Assembly: GCA_017621195.1 (NCBI GenBank)
Contig: JAGATO010000216.1
Span: 1-24,194, forward strand
Direction of reading: 5' to 3'
Length of the DNA: 24,194 bases
DNA from: Bacillota bacterium
Lineage (GTDB): Bacteria; Bacillota; Clostridia; Peptostreptococcales; Anaerovoracaceae
The position numbers and the translations under genes were made by a program. Shown piece by piece: positions 1 to 6,704 of the stretch. The notes under the pieces were generated by a model. It ran no database searches. It was not told where the DNA came from and worked only from the letters and a program-made list of their open reading frames with translations. How positions within the stretch are numbered: position 1 is the stretch's first letter; each line of letters starts with the position of its first letter.

Positions 1-520
1 CGGTGGGATTGTTGGGCGAATTGATCATCAGTGCCTTGGTTTTCGGCGTGATCAGGGATTCGATCACCTCGGGCTGCATTTCAAAGTTATCTTCCGGTCT
101 GGTAGGAACGCGAACGGCCTTTCCTCCGCAGTATTCCACCTGGGCTACGTAGTTCAGCCACTGGGGATCCTGAATCAGGATCTCATCTCCCTCTTCCAAA
201 AGAACAAGGAAGGTCAGGGACAAAGCGCCCATACCGCCGTTCGTGATGATGATCTCCGTTTCGGGATCGTATCCCACTTCTTTTACGGTGGATTTCTCGG
301 CGATGGCCTGTCTCAGCATCATCGTTCCGGCGTTGGGAGTGTAGTGGGTCTGAGCCTTATCCAGCGCTTCCTTTCCCGCGTCGCACACCAGCGCAGGCGT
401 CGCCATATCCGGTTCGCCGATTCCCATGCTGATGACTCCGGTCATCTTGTTGGCCCGGTCGAACATGGCACGAATGGCCCCCTGTGTCAGTCTCTCTGCC
501 TTTTTATTAATCCATTTCAT
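1..520 (-). CDS. PLP-dependent class I/II aminotransferase, N-terminal part (cut by window edge)
   Basis: The protein starts MKWINKKAERLTQGAIRAMF and stays open to the window edge, giving 173 residues of a family that is normally about 390. Visible family signs are an early GEPDMATP segment, the substrate/cofactor loop region TNGGMGALSLTF, and SPNNPT at the very end, the start of the conserved NNPTG stretch of fold-type I aminotransferases. The PLP lysine lies beyond the window. It probably transfers an amino group between an amino acid and 2-oxoglutarate in the cytosol; the exact substrate cannot be told. The ATG at 520 follows an AGAGGTGAG ribosome site. It has its own promoter and sits downstream of an M20 peptidase and a carrier on the same strand, which fits amino acid use after peptide breakdown (inference). 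Confidence 0.9.
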   Translation of the reverse strand, partial: MKWINKKAERLTQGAIRAMFDRANKMTGVISMGIGEPDMATPALVCDAGKEALDKAQTHYTPNAGTMMLRQAIAEKSTVKEVGYDPETEIIITNGGMGALSLTFLVLLEEGDEILIQDPQWLNYVAQVEYCGGKAVRVPTRPEDNFEMQPEVIESLITPKTKALMINSPNNPT

Positions 521-580
521 AAAAATACTCACCTCTGCTCATGAAGATTAAAGAAAAAGATGTGTTGATCATTTGACCTC

Positions 581-609
581 ATTCTATCATCTAAAAAAAC
601 GCTTGTCCA
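581..609 (-). promoter_or_regulatory. Sigma-A promoter of the aminotransferase gene
   Basis: On the minus strand TGGACA (604-609) and TAGAAT (581-586) are separated by exactly 17 bases, a close match to TTGACA-17-TATAAT. It lies about 60 bases upstream of the ATG at 520. This suggests the aminotransferase is transcribed separately from the M20 peptidase gene. Confidence 0.65.
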
Positions 610-612
610 CCA

Positions 613-638
613 TTCTGCAGAAATTTCTTGTATACAAG
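613..638. promoter_or_regulatory. Two adjacent palindromes, candidate operator sites
   Basis: TTCTGCAGAA (613-622) and CTTGTATACAAG (627-638) are perfect palindromes just upstream of the -35 box of the aminotransferase promoter. TTGTATACAA resembles operators bound by GntR-family regulators of the FCD/FadR type. The regulator is not in the window, so its identity is inference. An upstream position would suit either an activator or a looping repressor. Confidence 0.4.
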
Positions 639-702
639 TATGCTACATGTTTATCGCGGCAACCGCACGGCTTCCGCCGCGCGTACTCGACGCTGCGCTG
701 CT

Positions 703-1815
703 TTACTGGTCTACGCGCATGATCTGCAGAACTACTTTGGCGATGTTCACCAGATTGTAGACGGCGATCCTCTCTTCCTTGGTGTGTTCCTTCTCCATAC
801 CGCAGGACAACACCGCCGTAGTGATACCCTTCGCATTGAAGACGTTGCCATCGGTGGCTCCGCCGCTGTGAGTAATCCAGGGCTTCACGCCGGCCTGACG
901 GCATTTTTCCGCCAGAAACTGCACGTGAGGATGATCGTCGGGATAGTCGTAGGCATCATATTTCTTCCATACCTTACACTCCACCCGGGCTCCCAGCTCG
1001 TCGCAGGCCTCCTTCATGCAGCGGACCATATCCTGAATCTGGGCTTCCAGCTTTTCTGCGTTGCGGCTTCTGGTCTCCGCCTCGAAGAGGCAGTGATCCT
1101 GCACCACGTTGGTTGCTCCCACCGTGGACAAGGTTCCGATGTTGGCCGTAGTCTCTTCATCGATCCTCTGCAGCTTCATGCGGCTGGCTCCCAGGACTGC
1201 CGCTTGCACGGCGCTGACACCCTTTTCCGGATCGGAACCGGCGTGGGATCTCTTTCCGAAAATCTCCGCCCGCATCTGGTAATGTCCCGGCGCCCGGGCA
1301 ACGATCTTTCCCACGTCGTCGCTGGCGTCCAACACGATGGCCTTCTTCGCCTTCAGTTTGTCGTATTCCAGATTTGCCGCACCTAAGAGACCGTCCTCCT
1401 CACGGACGGTGAACACCGCTTCGATCGGACGGTGAGGAATGTTGTTTTCCTGAATCGTGACCAGAGCCTCCACGATGGCGGCAATGCCCGCCTTATCGTC
1501 GGCTCCCAGAATGGTATCACCCGCAGCGACGATATAACCATCTCTGATGACGGGTTCCACGTGATTGCCGGGCGTTACCGTATCCATGTGGGAGCTGAAC
1601 ATCAACCGTTCAAAGGATTCATCTCCCGGCAGAAAGCAATATACGTTGTTTCCGTCGGATTCCACCGTTTCACCGGCTCGATCCACGTAGACCTCAAAGC
1701 CCAGATCCCGCAGCTCCTGGGCCAGATACCGGCTCATTTCTCCCTCGAAATGAGTCTCGCTTCCGATGCGTACATAGTTCATAAACCGCTCTACTACTCT
1801 TGATTCGTCGATCAT
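703..1815 (-). CDS. M20-family metallopeptidase, peptidase T-like
   Basis: This is a probable cytosolic zinc aminopeptidase that removes N-terminal residues from short peptides. From the ATG at 1815 it is 370 residues. Metal and catalytic motifs are in order: SHMDTV (H76, D78), GADDKAG (D106), EEDG (E139/E140), DASDD, and a late SGGATDGNVF. The lid-domain motif GKRSHAGSDPEKG lies between them. The length fits the PepT-like/YqjE branch. I chose 1815 over an in-frame ATG at 1836 because AAGGGTGG sits six bases before it. The AEC carrier ends 30 bases upstream, so the two are probably one transcript. Specificity for tripeptides is a family inference. Confidence 0.88.
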   Translation of the reverse strand: MIDESRVVERFMNYVRIGSETHFEGEMSRYLAQELRDLGFEVYVDRAGETVESDGNNVYCFLPGDESFERLMFSSHMDTVTPGNHVEPVIRDGYIVAAGDTILGADDKAGIAAIVEALVTIQENNIPHRPIEAVFTVREEDGLLGAANLEYDKLKAKKAIVLDASDDVGKIVARAPGHYQMRAEIFGKRSHAGSDPEKGVSAVQAAVLGASRMKLQRIDEETTANIGTLSTVGATNVVQDHCLFEAETRSRNAEKLEAQIQDMVRCMKEACDELGARVECKVWKKYDAYDYPDDHPHVQFLAEKCRQAGVKPWITHSGGATDGNVFNAKGITTAVLSCGMEKEHTKEERIAVYNLVNIAKVVLQIMRVDQ

Positions 1816-1845
1816 AATTCCACCCTTTCCGCGCATGCGCGCCCT

Positions 1846-2784
1846 TTATAACAACCCCAGATAGCTGAGGGTAAAGATGAACAGAAACAAAGTCACACAG
1901 GATCCCAGCGTAGTGGCAACGATGATGCCGGCCGTCAGGTCCGCATCACTGTCCATCTGCACCACCAGCGCGTAGGCGCCGATTGCCGTCGGAGAGGCAA
2001 ACACGGCCAGCAGCGACCCCAGATCGATGCCGCGGAAACCCAGCAGAATGGCCGTTCCCAATACCAACACAGGAACGATGATCAGCTTGGTCACGGTAGT
2101 CAGCACCAGCTGGCGCATGCTCTTTTTCACCTCGCTGTAGCGGAACGATGCGCCAAGCACGATCAGAGCCAGAGGCGTTGCCACGGCGGCGATGTCCTTC
2201 ACCACCGTCTCGCCGAAGGTGGGAAGCTTCCACCCCGTCACCATGAACAGTACGCCCAGTATGGCGGCGTCCAGGAAGGGATTTTTCAATATGTTGATGA
2301 TGATTTTCTTCGGATGAATTTCGCCCCCGCGGAACACCTCCAATACGATGACCGCCAGGACGTTATAGATGGGAATGACCACGGAGATCAGAAGGCTAGG
2401 GACGCTGCCCATGGATTCGCCGAACAGATTGACCACCATGGGAACGCCGAACAGAGTGAAGTTGCTGCGGAAGATGGCCTGAATCATGGCTCCCCGCTTC
2501 TGAGGTGTTTTCTCCACCGTCGTGACCAGCAGCAGAGCGGCGAAAAAGACGGCGAAAATCGCTGCGGCCGTAAAGACCATCAGCTGTGGATGCATGGACG
2601 ACAGTCCGCCCGATGTATAGATATTTTTAAAGATCAGAACCGGGGTAAAACAGATGAAGGTCAGTTTGTTCATCTGCTGCACGGCCTGATCGCTGAGATA
2701 CCCTTTTTTCTTGAAGTACATTCCCAGAAAGATCGTACAGAACATGGGAACCACTGCATTGAACGAAATCCAAAAGCTGCTCAT
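1846..2784 (-). CDS. AEC-family (auxin efflux carrier-like) transporter
   Basis: The protein has 312 residues and is highly hydrophobic, with about ten membrane-spanning segments arranged as two five-helix halves. It opens with MSSFWISFNAVVPMFCTIFL and has the family-style start of the second half, KNPFLDAAILGVLFM. Bacterial AEC members move organic acids such as malate or malonate, or small amino-acid-like anions; the substrate here is unknown. The ATG at 2784 has AGAGG seven bases upstream, which is why the in-frame ATG at 2835 was not used. The M20 peptidase gene follows after 30 bases, which hints that the cargo may be linked to peptide or amino acid metabolism. That link is inference. 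Confidence 0.85.
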   Translation of the reverse strand: MSSFWISFNAVVPMFCTIFLGMYFKKKGYLSDQAVQQMNKLTFICFTPVLIFKNIYTSGGLSSMHPQLMVFTAAAIFAVFFAALLLVTTVEKTPQKRGAMIQAIFRSNFTLFGVPMVVNLFGESMGSVPSLLISVVIPIYNVLAVIVLEVFRGGEIHPKKIIINILKNPFLDAAILGVLFMVTGWKLPTFGETVVKDIAAVATPLALIVLGASFRYSEVKKSMRQLVLTTVTKLIIVPVLVLGTAILLGFRGIDLGSLLAVFASPTAIGAYALVVQMDSDADLTAGIIVATTLGSCVTLFLFIFTLSYLGLL

Positions 2785-2854
2785 TGATCTACCTCTCACC
2801 TTAGATACAAGAAAAACGCCGCAACCCGACGTCATTCTCTCGCATTTTATCTCT

Positions 2855-2885
2855 ATTGTAACTCAACTTCTGCCGCTTCGTCCAA
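2855..2885 (-). promoter_or_regulatory. Candidate promoter for the AEC carrier/M20 peptidase pair
   Basis: On the minus strand TTGGAC (2880-2885) and TACAAT (2855-2860) are 19 bases apart. The spacing is longer than ideal, so this is weak. It lies in the 144-base gap between the zinc-ribbon gene and the carrier, where some promoter is expected. Confidence 0.3.
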
Positions 2886-2928
2886 TACAACGTGACCTTA
2901 AATTCATAAAAACAATTTATCAGGAGGA

Positions 2929-3306
2929 TTAGAGCTTCATCAACTCCTCCAGGGGAACGTCAGCACCCTGATAGATGACGTTTTCCTGCGTGCGTGCCGA
3001 AAATCCGATGGTATCCACCGTTACGTAGATGGTCCGATTGTCCTTTCCCTTATATTTTTTCCATTTCCCGGCCATGCTGACCGTGGTAAAGGACAGGCCC
3101 GTCACGTCTTCCTGACTCACCTTCAGAATGCTTTCACACTCCGGGCAGAGAAAATAATAATCCCGCCCCAGAAACTTCCACGCTTCTTTCACAAGCCACC
3201 GGGGTTCCTGTGCGTGACAGAAGGGGCAATGGGTCAGATTCTGTTCCGCAAAGCGAAGCGGAATGTTATACATGGTTTTCTCGTCTCTTACAAATCCTCC
3301 GGCCAT
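2929..3306 (-). CDS. Small zinc-ribbon protein of unknown function
   Basis: I do not recognise this 125-residue protein. It contains two CxxC pairs, CPFC near residue 27 and CPEC about 30 residues later, typical of a zinc ribbon. A basic, Lys/Tyr-rich and predicted beta-rich C-terminal half follows (KWKKYKGKDNRTIYVTVDTI). There is no signal peptide or membrane segment. The ATG at 3306 has AAGGAG eight bases upstream; a longer reading from 3384 would run through the terminator hairpin behind ldcA and is rejected. It follows ldcA on the same strand with that terminator between them, so its expression may depend on read-through. A nucleic-acid- or protein-binding role is possible but unproven. 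Confidence 0.72.
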   Translation of the reverse strand: MAGGFVRDEKTMYNIPLRFAEQNLTHCPFCHAQEPRWLVKEAWKFLGRDYYFLCPECESILKVSQEDVTGLSFTTVSMAGKWKKYKGKDNRTIYVTVDTIGFSARTQENVIYQGADVPLEELMKL

Positions 3307-3325
3307 CCTGATTTCTCCTTTTTCA

Positions 3326-3356
3326 TAAAAATTTGGCTGCGGCGAACGCCGCAGCC
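3326..3356 (-). terminator. Rho-independent terminator behind ldcA
   Basis: A perfect stem of GGCTGCGGC and GCCGCAGCC around a four-base loop (3335-3356) is followed on the minus strand by AAATTTTTA. It sits 12 bases after the ldcA stop codon and only about 20 bases before the start codon of the zinc-ribbon gene. Confidence 0.8.
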
Positions 3357-3367
3357 TTAGAGCAACT

Positions 3368-4288
3368 TTATCTTTCAATTTCAAACGTTATGGATTTTGT
3401 CTTTGTATCGATATGACACATGGCTCCCATTGGGAGTGTCATCATCGGCTTCCCGTGACCGGATTCCACATTGTAGACCACCGGGATATCCAATCCTTCG
3501 AACACGTCGGAAAGGCATCGGATCACATCGTATTCCGGACATTCCTCGTTGGTCACCTTCGTGAACTGGCCCAGGATGATGCCGCTGCACTGTTTCAACA
3601 GTCCGGCATTTCTCAGGTGATACGCCCACTTTTCGATCTTGCTCATGGGTTCACAGACCTCTTCGATAAACAAGATCGCACCTTTCGTATCCACCTGATA
3701 CGGTGTTCCTATGCTGGCAGAAAGCAGCGATAAATTTCCTCCGGTCAGGCGGCCGGAGCATCTGCCCTCGTGCAGCACCCGAATCTCTTTTCCTTTCGGG
3801 TTTTGGAATGTTACCGTACCTTCGCCGTTGAGAAACGAATACAGGGACGCCTTCGTCTCCTCGTCGAAGTCATCCACCATATTGGAGGAGACCATGGGAC
3901 CGTGGAACGTTACCAGGCCACAGTTCTGCGTCAGGGCCAGGTGAAGGTTGGTCACGTCGCTGTATCCGACGAAGATTTTCGGGTTTTGGAGGATCAGGTC
4001 ATAATCCAGATATTCCATAATACGACTGGAGCCATCGCCTCCTCTGATGCAGAAGATGGCGTCCACCTCCGGATCTCCGAACATCCGATTGACCCACTGA
4101 CCGCGAGCCTGACCGGAGCCGGCCATATAGCCGCCGTAATTGATCGCCAGGTTGTCGGCCAGCTTGACCTGATATCCCAGCGCTTTTACGGTATTGACGC
4201 ATTCCTCCACTCTCTGAGCCGAAACGCAGGAGCTGGTGCATACCAGGCCCACGGTATCTCCCGGCTTCAACATTTTGGGAAATCTCAT
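3368..4288 (-). CDS. ldcA: LD-carboxypeptidase (peptidase family S66)
   Basis: The 306-residue enzyme is expected to remove the terminal D-Ala from murein tetrapeptides in the cytosol, or to act on related peptides such as microcin C in the MccF branch. The Ser-Glu-His triad is visible: Ser110 in GYSD after the RGGDGSSR loop, Glu209/210 in LFIEEVCEP, and His278 in ESGHGKPM. Length and motif order match S66. There is no signal peptide, so it is cytosolic. The ATG at 4288 has GAGGT upstream. It begins 19 bases after spmB and is the third gene of the spmA-spmB-ldcA unit, which starts from a sigma-54 promoter at 5732-5747. Substrate choice between murein recycling and peptide-antibiotic immunity is open; context favours murein peptides. 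Confidence 0.92.
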   Translation of the reverse strand: MRFPKMLKPGDTVGLVCTSSCVSAQRVEECVNTVKALGYQVKLADNLAINYGGYMAGSGQARGQWVNRMFGDPEVDAIFCIRGGDGSSRIMEYLDYDLILQNPKIFVGYSDVTNLHLALTQNCGLVTFHGPMVSSNMVDDFDEETKASLYSFLNGEGTVTFQNPKGKEIRVLHEGRCSGRLTGGNLSLLSASIGTPYQVDTKGAILFIEEVCEPMSKIEKWAYHLRNAGLLKQCSGIILGQFTKVTNEECPEYDVIRCLSDVFEGLDIPVVYNVESGHGKPMMTLPMGAMCHIDTKTKSITFEIER

Positions 4289-4307
4289 TCTGACCTCATT
4301 CCTTTCC

Positions 4308-4841
4308 TTAGAACCACATTAAGTTAACGATGATAGCGGAAGCGATCAGAGAAGCCAGGTCGCCCAGCAGACCGGCTGCAATGCAGTGTCTGGTCTTGGA
4401 AACGCCAACGGAACCGAAGTATACGGCTACAACATAGAATGTGGTTTCGGTGGAACCTAAAGCGACGGAAGCGATACGACCAATCTGAGACTGGATACCG
4501 TAGGTAGCCAGCAGGTCAGCCATCAGACCTTCGGCTGCGCCGCCGGAGAAGGATCTCATGATACCCATGGGCAGAACTTCCGCAGGCAGACCGATCAGAT
4601 TGGTGACGGGAGCCAGCAGGTCGGTGAGATAACCCATAGCACCGGAGGCACGGAACATACCGATAGCGCACAGCATTGCCGTCAGGTAGGGAATGATCAT
4701 AACCGCAGTGTTGAAGCCGTCCTTTGCGCCTTCGGTAAATACGGAATAGACAGGAACTTTCTTAAAAATGGCATACAGAGATACCAGAGCCACCAGTAAC
4801 GGAATCGACCAGATGGAAACTGCTTCTAAAAATGCTGTCAT
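4308..4841 (-). CDS. spmB: SpmB-like membrane protein (nucleoside-recognition/Gate domain)
   Basis: The protein has 177 residues, almost exactly the size of Bacillus subtilis SpmB. It consists of hydrophobic helices with the Gate-domain segment MRSFSGGAAEGLMADLLATYG and a conserved GSTETTFYVVAVYFG stretch. In Bacillus, SpmA and SpmB are needed for spore core dehydration and are co-transcribed with dacB, a peptidoglycan carboxypeptidase. Homologues also occur in bacteria that do not form spores, and their transported substrate is unknown. The SD AAGGAGG overlaps the spmA stop codon, 14 bases away, so translation is likely coupled. Being directly followed by an LD-carboxypeptidase mirrors the Bacillus link to cell-wall peptides. 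A sporulation role here is not shown. Confidence 0.88.
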   Translation of the reverse strand: MTAFLEAVSIWSIPLLVALVSLYAIFKKVPVYSVFTEGAKDGFNTAVMIIPYLTAMLCAIGMFRASGAMGYLTDLLAPVTNLIGLPAEVLPMGIMRSFSGGAAEGLMADLLATYGIQSQIGRIASVALGSTETTFYVVAVYFGSVGVSKTRHCIAAGLLGDLASLIASAIIVNLMWF

Positions 4842-4855
4842 TGTTTCTTACCTCC

Positions 4856-5569
4856 TTACAGATAAACCTTGTCGCTGCCACCCTTGGCCTTATAGCCTTC
4901 CGGCAGAACGATGGGCTTGTCACCAACGTAGTGTTCGTTGATTTCCAGAGTTCCGGCTGCGATTTCCGCTTCGATGACACTTTCCCACTTCCATCTCTTC
5001 ATATTCTGGAAGACCAGGGAGCATACGACACCGGTGATCGTGGAAATGGTAGTCGCGATGATAACGGGGGCGATGATTTCAGCAGCGCCTTCTACCTGAA
5101 CTGCGGAACGCAGACCGATGGCGGTAACAGGGATCAGCGTGATGGATGTGGTGGAAATCGCCATCAGCATGCACTGTGCGTTGGTAGCGATGTCCTTCGT
5201 GGGGTTCAGGGTCTGCAGTTCTGCCATAGCCTTCAGTCCGAAGGGAGTGGCGGCGTTACCGATACCCAGGATGTTGGCTGCGAAGTACAGCGCCATTGCG
5301 GAGTTGGCAGGATGGTCTTCCGGCACTTCCGGGAACAGCTTTCTCATGATCGGAGCGATCAGATGGCCCAGCTTTTCGCACAGGCCTGCTTTTTCCATGA
5401 CGTTCATCAGTCCGCAGAAAAATGCCATGATACCGATCAGCCCTAAAGCGATCTCTACCGCGGTATCCGCGAAAGCGAAGATGTTGTCCAGAACACCGGA
5501 GATGTTGCCTGTCACAGCACCGAAGATGACTGCGATGACTACCAGTCCGACCCAGATATAGTTCATCAT
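4856..5569 (-). CDS. spmA: SpmA-like membrane protein (nucleoside-recognition/Gate domain)
   Basis: At 237 residues it is longer than Bacillus SpmA (about 196), with an extra polar C-terminal tail of some 40 residues (WKWESVIEAEIAAGTLEINE onward). Hydrophobic helices carry the family signatures GLIGIMAFFCGLMNVMEKAG and NILGIGNAATPFGLKAM. It is expected to pair with SpmB in the cytoplasmic membrane. The ATG at 5569 lies nine bases after AGGAGG. It is the first gene of spmA-spmB-ldcA, with a leader of roughly 150 bases behind a sigma-54 promoter. The control by sigma-54 and the carboxypeptidase neighbour suggest a role with peptides rather than only spores; that is inference. Confidence 0.88.
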   Translation of the reverse strand: MMNYIWVGLVVIAVIFGAVTGNISGVLDNIFAFADTAVEIALGLIGIMAFFCGLMNVMEKAGLCEKLGHLIAPIMRKLFPEVPEDHPANSAMALYFAANILGIGNAATPFGLKAMAELQTLNPTKDIATNAQCMLMAISTTSITLIPVTAIGLRSAVQVEGAAEIIAPVIIATTISTITGVVCSLVFQNMKRWKWESVIEAEIAAGTLEINEHYVGDKPIVLPEGYKAKGGSDKVYL

Positions 5570-5731
5570 AATTCAGTTCCTCCTTAGTTTTTCGTTTTGT
5601 TCCGAATTATTATTAATTTGTCTGATAATTGCGTTTTGATATTTTTCATTCGATTTCAACGGGGATGAGCCCCTCCATAACGCTTGAAAAACAAATGGAA
5701 ATAGAAAGCCGCCCAGACAATCAGCTTAAAA

Positions 5732-5747
5732 AGCAAGTGTTGTGCCA
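5732..5747 (-). promoter_or_regulatory. Sigma-54 (-24/-12) promoter for spmA-spmB-ldcA
   Basis: The minus strand reads TGGCACAACACTTGCT, a full match to the sigma-54 consensus TGGCACRNNNNTTGCW with correct GG-to-GC spacing. It lies in the divergent gap, about 160 bases before the spmA ATG. There are no competing hexamers with good spacing nearer to spmA. Confidence 0.8.
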
Positions 5748-5992
5748 AATATGCCCATACTGGGCAGGGCATGTCGAAAAAAAACGATTTTTCTGTATCC
5801 TTTGATCTCTTCATGAAAAAAATACAGAGATCTCCCCTAAAATTTCGTTTTGTTTTTAACAAATATTGTCTACATTTTTCCTGATTTTCGAACTATTTTT
5901 CCGGTTTTTCGGAATCGTTTTTTCTTACTTGTCTTTTTTCACAGAAAACCGTTCTAAAACTGCCTCAAATCTACCTAAATTTCTTCTCCCAA
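5748..5992. other. AT-rich interval between two divergent sigma-54 promoters
   Basis: These 245 bases hold no supportable gene. They separate the -24 elements of the spmA and plus-strand promoters and are the natural place for activator binding sites. Inverted repeats present include CTGTAT/ATACAG (5793-5798 and 5822-5827), GATCTCT/AGAGATC (5804-5810 and 5826-5832), and TTCCG/CGGAA near 5898-5913. Any of these could be an upstream activating sequence, but the sequence alone does not decide. Confidence 0.4.
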
Positions 5993-6008
5993 AGGCACGT
6001 TTCTTGCT
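5993..6008 (+). promoter_or_regulatory. Sigma-54 (-24/-12) promoter for the membrane protein/VanX pair
   Basis: AGGCACGTTTCTTGCT matches TGGCACGNNNNTTGCW at every position but the first, with the GG and GC dinucleotides correctly spaced. It lies about 75 bases before the ATG at 6081. The TATAAT just downstream (6009-6014) has no matching -35 box and is unlikely to be the main promoter. Confidence 0.78.
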
Positions 6009-6080
6009 TATAATATAAACGTACAAAACAAATGAAATATCCTATCAACAGCTTTAATGTAAGGGAGTTATGACACCGCT

Positions 6081-6689
6081 ATGAATCGAATCACGTATCG
6101 CTATACCAACCTGGCCAAGCAGGCTCTGATCCTGAGCTTGATCCTCTACTTTATCATGCGGGCCATCATTATGGTACAGATCGTAGTCTACCGGCTGGAC
6201 GGCTATTACGAAGCCACCAACGTTCCGCTGACCATCCTCATGTATGGTGCCATCTTCGCTGTACTGATTCTTCTGCTGCGAAGCTACACCTTCTGTTACG
6301 CTATCTATGGAAAGGACAAGGTTACATACTATAACCGCCTCCTCCGGCGGGAGAAGAGCTTCTCGCTGACCGACGCCCATCTGGCCGTTTTCGATAGCCA
6401 CGGCGTCAAATTCTTCGCCGAAGAACACGCCGATCCCCGGAAGGACCGGCCGCTGTTCTTCCTTCCCTTCTTCCGCGGCGGAATCGTGGAAGCCATCAGC
6501 ATCGACCGCTTCTTCCGCACGCTGAAGGATCGGGATGACATTCTGGTAGTCAAGACCTTCCAGGCTCTCCCCGGATACGCAGGCCCGTGGAAGATCCTCA
6601 CCATCGTCTACGCATTCATCGCTGCCGTGGTCTTCATGAACTGCTCCACGCCGCTGACCGTCATCATCGTCCTGTTTCAGAGTCGATAA
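6081..6689 (+). CDS. Membrane protein of unknown function, first gene before the D-Ala-D-Ala dipeptidase
   Basis: I do not recognise a family. The 202 residues contain a hydrophobic hairpin near residues 12-36 and 48-66. A soluble, charged middle part of about 90 residues follows (YGKDKVTYYNRLLRREKSF onward), reminiscent of a PH-like domain, then a last membrane helix near residues 168-198. The nearest ribosome site, AAGGGAG at 6061-6067, is 13 bases from this ATG, which is long. A four-codon reading frame (ATG at 6070) fits between and its stop overlaps this ATG. The next gene starts 15 bases later, so the two are co-transcribed from the sigma-54 promoter. A role in sensing or moving the dipeptide is only a guess. 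Confidence 0.75.
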   Translation: MNRITYRYTNLAKQALILSLILYFIMRAIIMVQIVVYRLDGYYEATNVPLTILMYGAIFAVLILLLRSYTFCYAIYGKDKVTYYNRLLRREKSFSLTDAHLAVFDSHGVKFFAEEHADPRKDRPLFFLPFFRGGIVEAISIDRFFRTLKDRDDILVVKTFQALPGYAGPWKILTIVYAFIAAVVFMNCSTPLTVIIVLFQSR

Positions 6690-6704
6690 GGAGGGATTTC
6701 CACT

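Noticed and set aside
4832..5446. Plus-strand 204-residue open frame opposite spmA
   Set aside because: Antisense to a recognised gene, with low-complexity His/Gln/Asp-rich sequence typical of a shadow frame.
5656..5862. Minus-strand 68-residue reading frame in the divergent gap
   Set aside because: It covers the sigma-54 promoter of spmA, has no ribosome site and has the composition of AT-rich noise.
6009..6014. TATAAT as a sigma-A promoter for the 6081 gene
   Set aside because: No -35 box lies 16-18 bases upstream, and the adjacent -24/-12 element is a near-perfect match.
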